A stretch of 60,714 nt of DNA from a virus: positions 1 to 60,714 of IMG/VR virus record IMGVR_UViG_3300042890_000355; one strand, 5' to 3'. Each line of letters begins with the position of its first letter. Positions within the stretch are counted from its first letter, which is position 1. The position numbers and the translations under genes are program-made. Under the pieces are notes generated by a model that did not search any database, was not told the origin of the DNA, and worked only from the letters and a program-made list of their open reading frames with translations. Below are positions 1-8,385 of the stretch, in pieces.

Positions 1-1622
1 CCTGCTATTGTAGTTGGAGTAGTTGTTACACTTGCCGTAGTAGTAGGTGTAGTTGTTACTTCTCCCGTTTTAGTAGACGTTGCTTTATTAATTTCAGCAT
101 TAGCCATACTAATGGCTGCATTAATAGTTAACTGGTCAAGCGGTTTACCTGCCAAAGCTCCTGAAATTACATTTCTAATTGCGTTTTGTTGAGAGCCAGT
201 AAGAGTTGAGTAGCCCTCAACATTTCCAAGCAACGCATCGGTAGCACCAGAAATTCCTCCAGTAGTAGCACCTGCAAGTACAGATTCAGTTAAATCTGTA
301 CCAGTTACTACGCCTCTAACTAATCCAGAAGCAGCACCTTGGAATGTCTTAGCTAACATTCCTGTACTGTCAATAGAATTTAGCTGATTAGTAATATCAG
401 CCAATCCTGCTGAACTAAGAACTTGTCCACCTAAATATGACGCAAGCATATTCTTAGCTGCTGTGCCTGCATCGGCACCTGACAAAACTGACACAGCAAA
501 GTTGGTGGCCAACTGTGCAGGCAAAGACATACCAGCCGTAGCTACAGCAAGACCAACCTGACCAATAGGCCCAAGATCGGTCATTATTTTAGCTAAGTCA
601 TTACTTTCTACTCTTTGTGTGTAAAAGATAGGAAGACCAGTGTTAGGGTCTATGCTAATTTTGTACTCTGTGCCATCGCCACCTGTAGCGGTATAACCAA
701 AAGTTCCTGAACCATCACCAACAGCTTGACCTGTTGTTTTGTTAATAATTCCTGTACCAATTACGCCAGTAGTAACAAGACTTTGTTGTTGATTTTCACC
801 ATCACCTGAAGTAACTGTTTTTATACCTGCAATTTCCGATGCAGTCAGTGGAGTCCAAGTACCTGTTGAATTATCCCATTTTGAAAATTCACCAGTTGGA
901 TTTCCATTTTGATCGTATTCAACTTTGACATTTACATCACCAGTAATATTGCCTAGACCTAGTTGATTAATATTTGTAATGCCATATTTATTTAAGGAAG
1001 CGGCCATGTCTAAGGCAACTTGATCTTTGTTTGAAATAGTATTTGTGCCCAGAATCCTTGCGCCAGTAGCAGCATCAAATCCAATATTTGCACCTGATCC
1101 GGCTGTAAAAGCACCGCCAGTCCAATACCTATCCGTTCCTAAAGCATTGGTTATAGAATTAATTTGGTTAGTTAAATTACTTAACTGTGTAGCATCAAAT
1201 GTTTGACCATCGTTATATGTTGCTGTCCAACTGGTTGTTGGGGTAGTAGTTACTGTTGGTGAAGTTGTTACTGTTGGTGAAGTTGTTACTGTTGGTAGTG
1301 TAGTAACAGTAGTTGAAACTGTTGGTTGTGTTGTAACGGTAGGCCCAACAGTTGGGATAGTTGCAATACCAGTTGTATCTACAACATTTGTACCGCCAGT
1401 TGTAGGTAATCCAGTAATTCCACCAGAAGCTGGTGCGGTATAAGTGTTGTAATAGTTAGTTACTTGACTGGTGTCAATATCGTATCTATTGGCAATCATG
1501 TCAGCTAAACCAGTGTTAGCTTCCAACCCTCCAATACCTTGTACTGCGGCAGCAACTTCATCTGCCGTAGCAGTAGGATTCTGGTCAAACCACCAGTCAA
1601 CTTGTTCTTGTGTTACTGCCAT
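1..1622 (-). CDS. Tail-associated protein, N-terminal part (runs off the left edge)
   Basis: An open frame of 540 codons starts at ATG 1622 and has no stop before the left edge, so the C-terminus is missing. The N-terminus (MAVTQEQVDWWFDQNP) is followed by a short helical segment, then a Thr/Pro linker at about residues 95-125 built from repeats of the type PTVTTSPTV. After this come Gly/Ala/Thr-rich stretches with low charge. A second Thr/Pro-rich linker appears at the window edge. I do not recognise a catalytic domain. It is the last visible gene of the tail operon, 9 nt downstream of the gene ending at 1632. The low-complexity linkers and position suggest a virion or tail-tip component, which is inference. 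Confidence 0.75.
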   Translation of the reverse strand, partial: MAVTQEQVDWWFDQNPTATADEVAAAVQGIGGLEANTGLADMIANRYDIDTSQVTNYYNTYTAPASGGITGLPTTGGTNVVDTTGIATIPTVGPTVTTQPTVSTTVTTLPTVTTSPTVTTSPTVTTTPTTSWTATYNDGQTFDATQLSNLTNQINSITNALGTDRYWTGGAFTAGSGANIGFDAATGARILGTNTISNKDQVALDMAASLNKYGITNINQLGLGNITGDVNVKVEYDQNGNPTGEFSKWDNSTGTWTPLTASEIAGIKTVTSGDGENQQQSLVTTGVIGTGIINKTTGQAVGDGSGTFGYTATGGDGTEYKISIDPNTGLPIFYTQRVESNDLAKIMTDLGPIGQVGLAVATAGMSLPAQLATNFAVSVLSGADAGTAAKNMLASYLGGQVLSSAGLADITNQLNSIDSTGMLAKTFQGAASGLVRGVVTGTDLTESVLAGATTGGISGATDALLGNVEGYSTLTGSQQNAIRNVISGALAGKPLDQLTINAAISMANAEINKATSTKTGEVTTTPTTTASVTTTPTTIA

Positions 1623-1631
1623 GTTTAAACC

Positions 1632-2303
1632 TTAAGGAGGAGTTGGGCGGGGGTCAGGCAACCGCGCAACAAAGTTTACAGCCATTACCGCTGAAGCTAC
1701 AGCAGGGTATGGGGCAGACGCAGGAATAGCTTCCATTGTCACGGCAGTATCATCTGCGCCCCAGTACATCTCAATGTATTCATTAGCTGCCAAATCAATG
1801 TCAAAGTTCCATGCTACGTTGAAGTGGTTGTCTGAGCCTTCAACCGTGTATCTGTGGCCCGAATACCCAATTGTGATGTTGTTGCGCTTAATCCAAATCT
1901 GTACATCTTTGCCCGATGCGTTGGTGCTTTTTAACTGAGCCGACAATTGGAAGTTATAGACACCAGCAACAGCCACCTCAATCTTAGAAGTGCTGGCAGT
2001 TTGGAGGGCCACAAAGTTGTTAAGGTAGGTCTGGTTAAACGTGATGGGGTAGCCCGTATTTACAGCGGCTAATGTTTGATCTGCGGTGTTAAAAAACAAC
2101 CCATTAGGCACATTGATTAATGATGGATCAATAGACCCAGAAGTCATCAACTGAGTTGTCAGTGCATCAAGCCTGTTGAAATACAGACGAAGTACGTTTA
2201 AAAGCTGGTCAAAATATACACGGTCGTACTCATTCAAAGGAAGCGGCAGATTAGGTGCGGCTACTTTGTTCAGTTCAAACTCAGACGTAATGATGTAAGT
2301 CAT
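1632..2303 (-). CDS. Small tail protein with jelly-roll-like C-terminal half
   Basis: 223 residues. The N-terminal 55 residues are helical with a conserved-looking stretch (YDRVYFDQLLNVLRLYF). The C-terminal 130 residues are beta-rich with the alternation and aromatic positions of a C1q/TNF-like jelly roll (GVYNFQLSAQL, then EYIEMYWGADD). That would fit a trimeric receptor-binding or tail-plug protein. Its start overlaps the stop of the upstream neck/tail gene (2300) by 4 nt, so the two are translationally coupled. The fold assignment rests on pattern only. Confidence 0.7.
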   Translation of the reverse strand: MTYIITSEFELNKVAAPNLPLPLNEYDRVYFDQLLNVLRLYFNRLDALTTQLMTSGSIDPSLINVPNGLFFNTADQTLAAVNTGYPITFNQTYLNNFVALQTASTSKIEVAVAGVYNFQLSAQLKSTNASGKDVQIWIKRNNITIGYSGHRYTVEGSDNHFNVAWNFDIDLAANEYIEMYWGADDTAVTMEAIPASAPYPAVASAVMAVNFVARLPDPRPTPP

Positions 2304-4387
2304 CGTCTGCCGTCCGGTCTGATGTCAATACGGGTAGAGCCAAGCTGCCATGCAGTTCCTAGATTGCTAGAGCTTACCTTGAGGATAAGTTGACGGCCAC
2401 GCACTCGTGTGTTGACTTGACCCGTAAAACCTTCAGTTACCGTATAGGACGCACCTGTTAACTTGCTAACCCCAGCCGTAACTGCCGTGCCCGTGCCCGA
2501 ACCCGAGTTCTGCATAGGATACAAAGTGTACGTAACTTGCGGAGTTGGAGATGCGTCAGAGCCTGAGAACGTCAAGTCAGGGAGCATCCTCCAGACAAAG
2601 CCTAAATGCTCACCATCTTCAATGTCAAACTCAGCAGAGGAGATGTAAGCTTCAATACCAGATGGCGTACCAGTCTCGTTATTGTCTAAGCCAAACTCTT
2701 GATTGACCAAGTTGTAGTTGTATGTAGCAGCAATAGGGAAGTCCCTTAGACCAGAGTCCAGCCAAGCTGTTCGCTCCATCGTGCCGTAGTACCAAACTTT
2801 CTCAAGGTAGTTGTACACAACATAACGGTTAGCAACTAGACTTCCAGCCGCGCAGTAGAACCACCATACTTCATTGAAACCCTCGTTAGTACTGGCAAAC
2901 ACTTGCTGGTTCTGCTGAAGGTTAATGTCTTGATAGATGTACCTACGCAGGTCACAGCTAAGTGTTTGTAACCGACCATCGTACAGATAGAACTTATCCA
3001 CACCCATCCAGTACACAACACCAGAAGCCTGAGCCGCCGCATTCTGACCCAAGATGGAGATGTTATCTCCCATCAACTGGCTAGACCAGACTACGGGTGG
3101 GCCAATGTATTGGAGAGAATAGATGGCTGAGTCAGTCCACACTAAAATCTCTTGACGGGTTTGAACGGCGGTCACAATGCTAGAGCCGTGGGACAGAGTA
3201 ACACTACCCGCTTGATTGGTAGCAGAAGGTGTCCAATTGACCACAGACTCCTGATCTGACCAACGAATTAACATGGGGTTTTGAATGGTTGAGCCGTAAT
3301 CATTACAGCCAAACGCAAATACAAACCGGCTAATGTCAGATACAAATAGGTAATTCTGAATGATTGGAACGTCAGAAGCGTTTGCTAAGCTGGTAACGGG
3401 TATACCATTAGGCATGATGTAGTGATCGCCAGACTGGGTTCCAGTCGTTGTAATAGCCGCGCCGCCCACAGTTGCCGCTAGGTTAAATGTATTACCACTG
3501 GCGTTAATGACGTAGTAAATCGTTCCGGGAGACAAACCAGTTGGCAGGGCGGCAGGATAGCCACTGTTTGTAAAAATGACTGGAGCGCCATTTGGCAAGC
3601 TATAAGCGGCAGTAACTACCGCAGGAGAAGCTATAGTAATTGTAGCTATGGTAGGGTCTACGCCATAACCAGCATCCCAGTAATAGATTGGGCCACCACG
3701 GAAACCGTAAACTAAGTCTTCACCAAAGTTGTTTTGGCTCCACAAACGTAGAGCAGAAGTAGATGTACCGCCAAAGCCCCAAACCCCTGCACCCCATGTA
3801 CCAGCACCCCAGCCAGCTAGTGGAATCTCGTATGGATCACCTACGTTAATCTGATAGATAGCATTTACATCTGTACCACCGCCAGCCGCCACTGTTGAAG
3901 TAGCCGCAGTAGCAGCCACGATTGTGTAAGTATTGGCATCAATAACGGTAACCTGATATTCGCCATTTAAATCAAGACCGCCTACAGGAGCTACGTTGCT
4001 AAAGGTTACAAAGTCATTGGTTACTGCGCCATGGGCTGTATCTGTAACGGTAACTAAAGTGAGTAGATTGGTTGTGGAAAACGGATTACTTAAGATAGCC
4101 GCCGCACGAATAGGCGTGATGTCGTTGTAGTTACCACCCAACTCAAGGTAGAACTTAAGGTTAGTACCCACTCCAATTAGGTTTAAGTTGTCTAGGGTGA
4201 TCCAGTTCCACAATGACCGGCACAGACCTTGGAATGTGGACACGGAAATACGTGCCCAGCCACCAATCTTCTCAGGCGTACCCTGACGAAACCGCACTTT
4301 ATCGGACTCATACCACCCACCTTCGTTGGTATAACGGGTGTTCTCCCGGTTAACTCCCGGCTTCAGTACAAGTTTTTTAAGCGCCAT
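2300..4387 (-). CDS. Tail hub / DNA-stabilisation protein, P22 gp10-like
   Basis: 695 residues. The N-terminus is characteristic of phage head-tail hub proteins: KPGVNRENTRYTNEGGWYES followed by KVRFRQGTPEKIGGWAR. The rest is beta-rich with many Gly/Trp/Tyr positions, as expected for a propeller-containing tail hub, and includes two Ig-like insertions of about 70 residues (around 100-175 and 245-325). In P22-type phages such proteins close the portal channel and carry the tail needle. Length and position beside the endolysin and tail genes fit. The family call is from recognition of the N-terminal signature; exact equivalence to gp10 is inference. Confidence 0.65.
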   Translation of the reverse strand: MALKKLVLKPGVNRENTRYTNEGGWYESDKVRFRQGTPEKIGGWARISVSTFQGLCRSLWNWITLDNLNLIGVGTNLKFYLELGGNYNDITPIRAAAILSNPFSTTNLLTLVTVTDTAHGAVTNDFVTFSNVAPVGGLDLNGEYQVTVIDANTYTIVAATAATSTVAAGGGTDVNAIYQINVGDPYEIPLAGWGAGTWGAGVWGFGGTSTSALRLWSQNNFGEDLVYGFRGGPIYYWDAGYGVDPTIATITIASPAVVTAAYSLPNGAPVIFTNSGYPAALPTGLSPGTIYYVINASGNTFNLAATVGGAAITTTGTQSGDHYIMPNGIPVTSLANASDVPIIQNYLFVSDISRFVFAFGCNDYGSTIQNPMLIRWSDQESVVNWTPSATNQAGSVTLSHGSSIVTAVQTRQEILVWTDSAIYSLQYIGPPVVWSSQLMGDNISILGQNAAAQASGVVYWMGVDKFYLYDGRLQTLSCDLRRYIYQDINLQQNQQVFASTNEGFNEVWWFYCAAGSLVANRYVVYNYLEKVWYYGTMERTAWLDSGLRDFPIAATYNYNLVNQEFGLDNNETGTPSGIEAYISSAEFDIEDGEHLGFVWRMLPDLTFSGSDASPTPQVTYTLYPMQNSGSGTGTAVTAGVSKLTGASYTVTEGFTGQVNTRVRGRQLILKVSSSNLGTAWQLGSTRIDIRPDGRR

Positions 4388-4395
4388 CGGTTGTC

Positions 4396-4902
4396 CTAAG
4401 ATAGAAACAAGGCACGTTCAGCGTCCCTGCGCTTTTTTAGCCCTGAGAGAATTTTACCTCCTGCCATGCAGTACAGCAAGAGGGAATCTGCTGCGCCTTC
4501 CCAGTCACCCCTATTAATTTTTATCCGAATAGAAGACCGCTGAAAAGCCCCCACTCCGGCGTTGAAGGCAAAGCTGACACACGCATCAAAAGCCCCTTGA
4601 CGACCAGATAAAGCGGGAGCAAGTCTAAGAACACCACGTTCAGTAGGGCCGACATCATCCTCGAATAGTTTCTCGATCTCTTCTTTAGTCCAGACACGGT
4701 TGTCCTCCGGTTTCAGTGGCATCTCTTTGCGGATCATGGGGGTATCTTTTCCTTCCACCCTAACTACGGGCAGACGGATTTGATCTTGGTACAGCACATG
4801 ACCATAACCAATTGTCCAAATATGGGCTGGGCAAAGGTACGGCTTAGTCCTGTACCCCTCCCACTGGTGCATCAACTTAGCGCCAGCTTCACCCAATTTC
4901 AT
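4396..4902 (-). CDS. Endolysin, GH24 lysozyme (muramidase)
   Basis: 168 residues, the usual size for a phage GH24 lysozyme, which hydrolyses the MurNAc-GlcNAc bond of peptidoglycan. The catalytic triad is visible in the spacing E-8-C-5-T: Glu15 (HQWEGYR), Cys24 (PYLCPAH) and Thr30 (WTIGYGH). The Cys in place of the more common Asp is a known GH24 variant. No signal peptide or signal-anchor is present, so release should depend on the holin immediately upstream. Its start overlaps the holin stop by 4 nt (ATGA). Confidence 0.92.
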   Translation of the reverse strand: MKLGEAGAKLMHQWEGYRTKPYLCPAHIWTIGYGHVLYQDQIRLPVVRVEGKDTPMIRKEMPLKPEDNRVWTKEEIEKLFEDDVGPTERGVLRLAPALSGRQGAFDACVSFAFNAGVGAFQRSSIRIKINRGDWEGAADSLLLYCMAGGKILSGLKKRRDAERALFLS

Positions 4903-5402
4903 TTCTTGCTCCAGCTACGTGAGCCAAACCAGAAACCTATGATGCCTCCAAGCATTGCCATCTCATCCGTGGAAAAAATGATGTCGGACAAGCGGATCAG
5001 GTCTTCCATACTCATCACAAGCCGTGGGTTGCTGTAAACGTAGTAGGCAATCCACGCATTAATGGCACACAGTTCCAGCACAAAAATGTAAGTCACCATC
5101 GGGCGCACAGTGCCCACAAAGTTCACCACCCAGCGGCTGGCTTCTTCCATAATCTTCTTGTCATGGTCATAGGCCGCAACAGTCATTTCTGCGTCCGTCT
5201 GCATGGCAATCTGGTCGGTGCGAATCTCTTCCATGCGTTCTTGGGCGGCAAAACCCTGCGCCATCATCTGTAGCTGTAGCTCTACTTGGACACGGGCAAG
5301 CGCCAACTCATGCTTTTGGTCAGCCTTGTTCTGGAAGAAGTCTAGGAGTTTGGGCAAGCCTGATATTAGCAAGCCGCCAAGGGTTGAGAATAAAGATAGC
5401 AT
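4899..5402 (-). CDS. Holin of the three-transmembrane / GTA-type family
   Basis: 167 residues. A hydrophobic N-terminus (LFSTLGGLLISGLPKLLDFF) is followed by a long charged helix (25-85) and two membrane segments near 95-120 and 145-160, ending in the basic tail FGSRSWSKK. This matches the holin family that releases gene-transfer-agent and phage particles. It would form inner-membrane lesions that let the GH24 endolysin reach the cell wall. It is coupled to the endolysin downstream (4 nt) and to the small membrane protein upstream (TAATG). Confidence 0.75.
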   Translation of the reverse strand: MLSLFSTLGGLLISGLPKLLDFFQNKADQKHELALARVQVELQLQMMAQGFAAQERMEEIRTDQIAMQTDAEMTVAAYDHDKKIMEEASRWVVNFVGTVRPMVTYIFVLELCAINAWIAYYVYSNPRLVMSMEDLIRLSDIIFSTDEMAMLGGIIGFWFGSRSWSKK

Positions 5403-5551
5403 TACAATCCAATCATTCCAAGTAGTTTATCGACAATTTTCCCCGCCAACTCGTCAGGCAGGAACCGAAGCAGACCAAGCACCCACCAAGCAATGCACAG
5501 CCTGACAAAGACTTTAAGGAAAAGGTCAAACTGTTTTTGGTATTCATTCAC
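5402..5551 (-). CDS. 49-residue membrane protein of the lysis cluster
   Basis: A short frame starting with GTG at 5551 and ending at TAA 5404-5402, whose last base overlaps the holin ATG. The protein has one membrane segment (VRLCIAWWVLGLLRFLP) flanked by an amphipathic N-terminus and a Lys/Asp-rich C-terminus. The GTG overlaps the TGA of the upstream gene, so the start fits the tight coupling seen throughout the cluster. No in-frame ATG is available near the N-terminus. It could be an antiholin or accessory holin; function is not determinable from sequence. Confidence 0.6.
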   Translation of the reverse strand: MNEYQKQFDLFLKVFVRLCIAWWVLGLLRFLPDELAGKIVDKLLGMIGL

Positions 5552-6042
5552 CTACCGCACCTTGCTGTAGCGCATAGTTCGTTAATTTGTGTAAGCCCCC
5601 AGCCAACAGCACCAACAAACATCACAATAATCACAATGGCAATTGCCCACTCCATCTGTTCGGCTTCGGCCTCTTTGCGCCTTTTTTCTTCAGCGTGTAA
5701 AGCCGCCATCTCTTTAGCATCATCCCTGTCCATTTCAGCTTGACGGGCTTTGGTTGCATTCCATACGTCTATGCGCCCAGCTTGCATGAACAACATTTTT
5801 AACTGCTCTTCAAACCGCTTGGCTTCATCCAAAGCCATCTCAATTTGTAACGCCGCACCAAGGTTAGACTTACCACCCGTACGCTTGGCTTGAAGCATGG
5901 CCTTGGTAGCGGTTGACTTGGCATCAAAAAGCTTGGCTATTGACGGCGTTAGACCTGCCAGATCACTAGCCACTTTACTAGCTTTTTTAACGACACTGAT
6001 TGCAGTTTGCAATCCTTCTAGCGCCGTGATCGGATCTATCAT
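5548..6042 (-). CDS. Lysis-region protein with coiled coil and C-terminal membrane anchor
   Basis: 164 residues. It starts MIDPITALEGLQTAISVVKK, a type of N-terminus often seen next to phage holins. A long charged helical region (75-130, Glu/Ala/Lys-rich) precedes one strong membrane segment (AIAIVIIVMFVGAVGWGL) and a short Cys-containing tail. The topology is that of a tail-anchored inner-membrane protein. A spanin-like or holin-regulating role is possible. No lipobox is present, so an o-spanin is unlikely. Confidence 0.65.
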   Translation of the reverse strand: MIDPITALEGLQTAISVVKKASKVASDLAGLTPSIAKLFDAKSTATKAMLQAKRTGGKSNLGAALQIEMALDEAKRFEEQLKMLFMQAGRIDVWNATKARQAEMDRDDAKEMAALHAEEKRRKEAEAEQMEWAIAIVIIVMFVGAVGWGLTQINELCATARCGR

Positions 6043-6491
6043 TTCAATTCAAAACTTAAATTTGCATGGCGGGGGTACTGCACAACGCGCTCCCCTTCAG
6101 GACACTTGTACTTGATCGTTGCCAGCAAAGTTGCTTTCCCACTGGTAACCTTTTCCTTGCCTACCATCGTAAGTTCGTAGGTGAACGTATCAATCTCTGG
6201 CCCTGCTGGGCCACTGAACTTACTTGCGGTGGTGGTTGCCTCATGCACCATGCCAGCCGCATCACGGATGCTTGGCGTAAAACTCTCAACAGAACAATCG
6301 TCCCGCTTCTTTATTCTTGCAACCGTGACATTTATTGGCTTGCCAGCTTCTGCCACAATCTTAAAGTTTTCAGGCGACCATTCAATGATTGCGCGGTCAA
6401 ACCAACCAAACTTGTCGGCAAGCGTGTAACTACCGCCTAAAGCGGCAACGGTAGCGGCAACGGCTCCAATTGCTTTGGTAATGTCAATCAT
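6039..6491 (-). CDS. Membrane-anchored Ig-like protein, lysis region
   Basis: 150 residues from ATG 6491. I prefer this ATG over the upstream in-frame TTG because GGAG lies 11 nt before it and because the upstream 30-residue gene ends right there. An N-terminal hydrophobic stretch (IGAVAATVAALGGSYTLADKF) could anchor the protein. The remainder is beta-rich with a pair of cysteines (DDCSVES and IKYKCPEGE), suggesting a disulfide-stabilised domain on the periplasmic side. Function unknown; it is co-transcribed with lysis genes. Confidence 0.65.
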   Translation of the reverse strand: MIDITKAIGAVAATVAALGGSYTLADKFGWFDRAIIEWSPENFKIVAEAGKPINVTVARIKKRDDCSVESFTPSIRDAAGMVHEATTTASKFSGPAGPEIDTFTYELTMVGKEKVTSGKATLLATIKYKCPEGERVVQYPRHANLSFELK

Positions 6492-6492
6492 T

Positions 6493-6585
6493 TCAAACCC
6501 AACTCCATGCAATCATGTAAGTTCCAAAGATTACAAAGGCGACTATACAGACCGCTGCAATAATTGCCTCGGCCCAGTCTCTCAC
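6493..6585 (-). CDS. 30-residue transmembrane peptide
   Basis: GTG at 6585 overlaps the hldD TGA (6584-6582). The frame runs to TGA 6495-6493, and the next ATG begins at 6491. The product is essentially a single membrane helix (AIIAAVCIVAFVIFGTYMIA) with a charged N-terminus (RDWAE) and an aromatic C-terminus. The exact fit between two coupled genes and the clear hydrophobic design support it being real. It may be a small holin-like or regulatory membrane peptide. Confidence 0.5.
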   Translation of the reverse strand: MRDWAEAIIAAVCIVAFVIFGTYMIAWSWV

Positions 6586-7337
6586 TTTAATATCCCGTTT
6601 AGTTTGGTCATGTCAGCACACGTATACATTTGATAACCACCCAATATAGGCATTGGAATAGTCTCTATTTTCGCTGAAAATTCACTAGCTGCCAAGCGAG
6701 CAACGTCCAAAAAGGACATTGTTTTTCCAGTTCCAACGTTCCAAATTCCAGAACCTAGAAAACTTAAAAGTTTTCTGTGAACTTTAATGACCTCATCTAC
6801 ATGGATAAAGTCACGTTTAAAGTTCTCACTACCTTCAAAGATTTTAATGGTTCCTGTCTTTGCCTGCTCACGGAACTTATGAAACGGAGAAGCCTGATCC
6901 CCCTTGTGGTCTTCATGTGGGCCATAGACATTAAAGTACCTAAAGATCTGGATGGGTGCAACGGGCCGCATAGTATGGAAGTACTCTTCTATAAGAGCTT
7001 TAGATTCTGCATATAGATTAGCCGGCGCTACTGGGTCATCTTCCCTAAACGTGGTGTTATTTGGGCCATAGACCGAAGCCGAAGAAGCCAGTTGCAAAGG
7101 TATCCCATACTTCTGGCACCGCTCCATGAGAGTAATGGTATACCCTACGTTCTGTTTACGCAGGGCTACCCAATCCTGACAGCGTGTATCTGAGATAGCA
7201 CCTAAGTGGATGACCCGATCTATTCCATAGAGGGAATACTCATCACCCCATTCACACAGATCTAAGTCGTGATCTGCCATGGCTTTAACCATGTTCTGGC
7301 CAATAAACCCCTTATATCCTGTGATTAAGATACGCAT
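6582..7337 (-). CDS. hldD: ADP-L-glycero-D-manno-heptose 6-epimerase (HldD-like)
   Basis: 251 residues from ATG 7337. It is an SDR-family sugar epimerase. The NAD(P)-binding GYKGFIG motif is at residues 7-13, and the catalytic Ser (SSASVYG) and YxxxK (Tyr109-Lys113) are present. Strings diagnostic of HldD are clear: FRYFNVYGP, HKG, IFEGSENFKRDF and NVGTG. HldD converts ADP-D-glycero-D-manno-heptose to the L-glycero form. It is shorter than the bacterial enzyme (about 310 residues), with reduced N-terminal and C-terminal parts. It overlaps the kinase gene upstream by 13 nt. A copy of the genome's 20-bp palindrome (6757-6776) is translated inside it as RKLLSFL. Confidence 0.88.
   Translation of the reverse strand: MRILITGYKGFIGQNMVKAMADHDLDLCEWGDEYSLYGIDRVIHLGAISDTRCQDWVALRKQNVGYTITLMERCQKYGIPLQLASSASVYGPNNTTFREDDPVAPANLYAESKALIEEYFHTMRPVAPIQIFRYFNVYGPHEDHKGDQASPFHKFREQAKTGTIKIFEGSENFKRDFIHVDEVIKVHRKLLSFLGSGIWNVGTGKTMSFLDVARLAASEFSAKIETIPMPILGGYQMYTCADMTKLNGILK
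6757..6776. repeat. 20-bp palindrome inside hldD
   Basis: AGAAAACTTAAAAGTTTTCT on the plus strand, the exact reverse complement of the variant at 35213-35232. It is translated in the hldD frame as RKLLSFL, about residues 188-194, without breaking the frame. Confidence 0.9.
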
Positions 7338-8035
7338 ACAGCACCTATGCTCTGGCAAGATATTGCCGCTTTCTCATTAGCAAACGGCAAAGCTATGCCC
7401 ATGTCACCAGTCTGCATGTGTTTGTATACCATAGCAGCTAGGAATACATCCCCTGCCCCGCAGACATCCACAACTTCTATCACCTTAGCCGGGTAGAGTG
7501 AATCTTTATATCCGCATCCTTTAGAACCATAGGTAACAATTAAATGTTCTGGATCTGGGATAGACGTAGATTCGTACAGTTCCCGCTGGTTAATCTTGAT
7601 ATAGATGCCGGGGAAGTCTGCCAAGTTCTTCTTCTTGGTATCCATGTAGATTGGCCCACGAAACTTCTGACGGAACTTCCAAATAACTTCATCAGTTATG
7701 AAACCCTTATCATAGTCAGAGATAACTATGGCATCGAAAAAGTACTTACTGCCGGTTTTATATGGCTTGGCTCGTACATCATGGTCTACCCTGAGTAGAT
7801 GCTCACCTGTTCTGCGGTCGATGTACCTGATCTTGCGGGAGATTTGCTCACTCACAGACAGGGTAACTTCTGCCCCAAATGCCTTTAGATTCTGGGCTAC
7901 GTTAAACGCCATACCCATCTTCTCTTCACTTTTTTCAAAGTTCAACAACGGCGCAGTAGATTCTGGATTTACTCTCCGAATTTCCCCATATCTGTATTCA
8001 TCTATACAGACATCACCAATAACTAAGATTCGCAT
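7325..8035 (-). CDS. hldE: Heptose-7-phosphate kinase (HldE N-terminal domain, PfkB family)
   Basis: 236 residues, a ribokinase/PfkB-fold protein. It starts MRILVIGDVCIDEYRYG, has the substrate-loop FNVAQNLKAFGA, and carries the anion-hole/catalytic motif VCGAGD close to the C-terminus, matching the HldE kinase domain more closely than other PfkB enzymes. In the pathway it makes D-glycero-beta-D-manno-heptose 1,7-bisphosphate. It is about 80 residues shorter than the cellular domain, with the lid region after the FNVAQN segment reduced. The second HldE domain is a separate gene here (8324-8755). The adjacent hldD and nucleotidyltransferase support the role; activity in the shortened form is not certain. 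Confidence 0.82.
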   Translation of the reverse strand: MRILVIGDVCIDEYRYGEIRRVNPESTAPLLNFEKSEEKMGMAFNVAQNLKAFGAEVTLSVSEQISRKIRYIDRRTGEHLLRVDHDVRAKPYKTGSKYFFDAIVISDYDKGFITDEVIWKFRQKFRGPIYMDTKKKNLADFPGIYIKINQRELYESTSIPDPEHLIVTYGSKGCGYKDSLYPAKVIEVVDVCGAGDVFLAAMVYKHMQTGDMGIALPFANEKAAISCQSIGAVCVS

Positions 8036-8385
8036 TGACTGTCTCCCGGCTCGACTCGGTAGTTATCCTCCACGGAATCAGCCGTAGAGACTTCCATGAT
8101 TGCACCTGAAACTAGGCAGACTAGCTGGTGCGGCATAAGTGGAGGGTTGTGCCATGTATCGCCAACGTTAAGGATCTTTTCATGGCGGCTGGCATCTTTG
8201 GTGTCTATGTAGATCACTTTAAACAGACCGCTTTGGACTAGCCAAGTCTCTTCTTTAACTGCGTGGAAGTGCATAGAGAACTTAGCACCGCCACGGAAAG
8301 TCATCAACTTCCCGCAGTACTTATCATTGGTAGCCCAGATTAGCTCCGACCCCCAACCCTTTTTCACTATTCCTTTGAGTTGCAT
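8023..8385 (-). CDS. Cupin-domain protein (sugar-phosphate isomerase type)
   Basis: 120 residues forming a single cupin barrel. The metal ligands are visible as HFH (residues about 39-41) with Glu a few residues later (KEETW) and a second-motif His (PPLMPHQLV). The start KKGWGSELIWA resembles the opening of mannose-6-phosphate isomerase-like cupins. It lies between the two halves of HldE and overlaps the nucleotidyltransferase by 62 nt and the kinase by 13 nt. It may isomerise or epimerise a sugar phosphate or nucleotide sugar in the heptose route; the substrate is unknown. Confidence 0.78.
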   Translation of the reverse strand: MQLKGIVKKGWGSELIWATNDKYCGKLMTFRGGAKFSMHFHAVKEETWLVQSGLFKVIYIDTKDASRHEKILNVGDTWHNPPLMPHQLVCLVSGAIMEVSTADSVEDNYRVEPGDSQCES

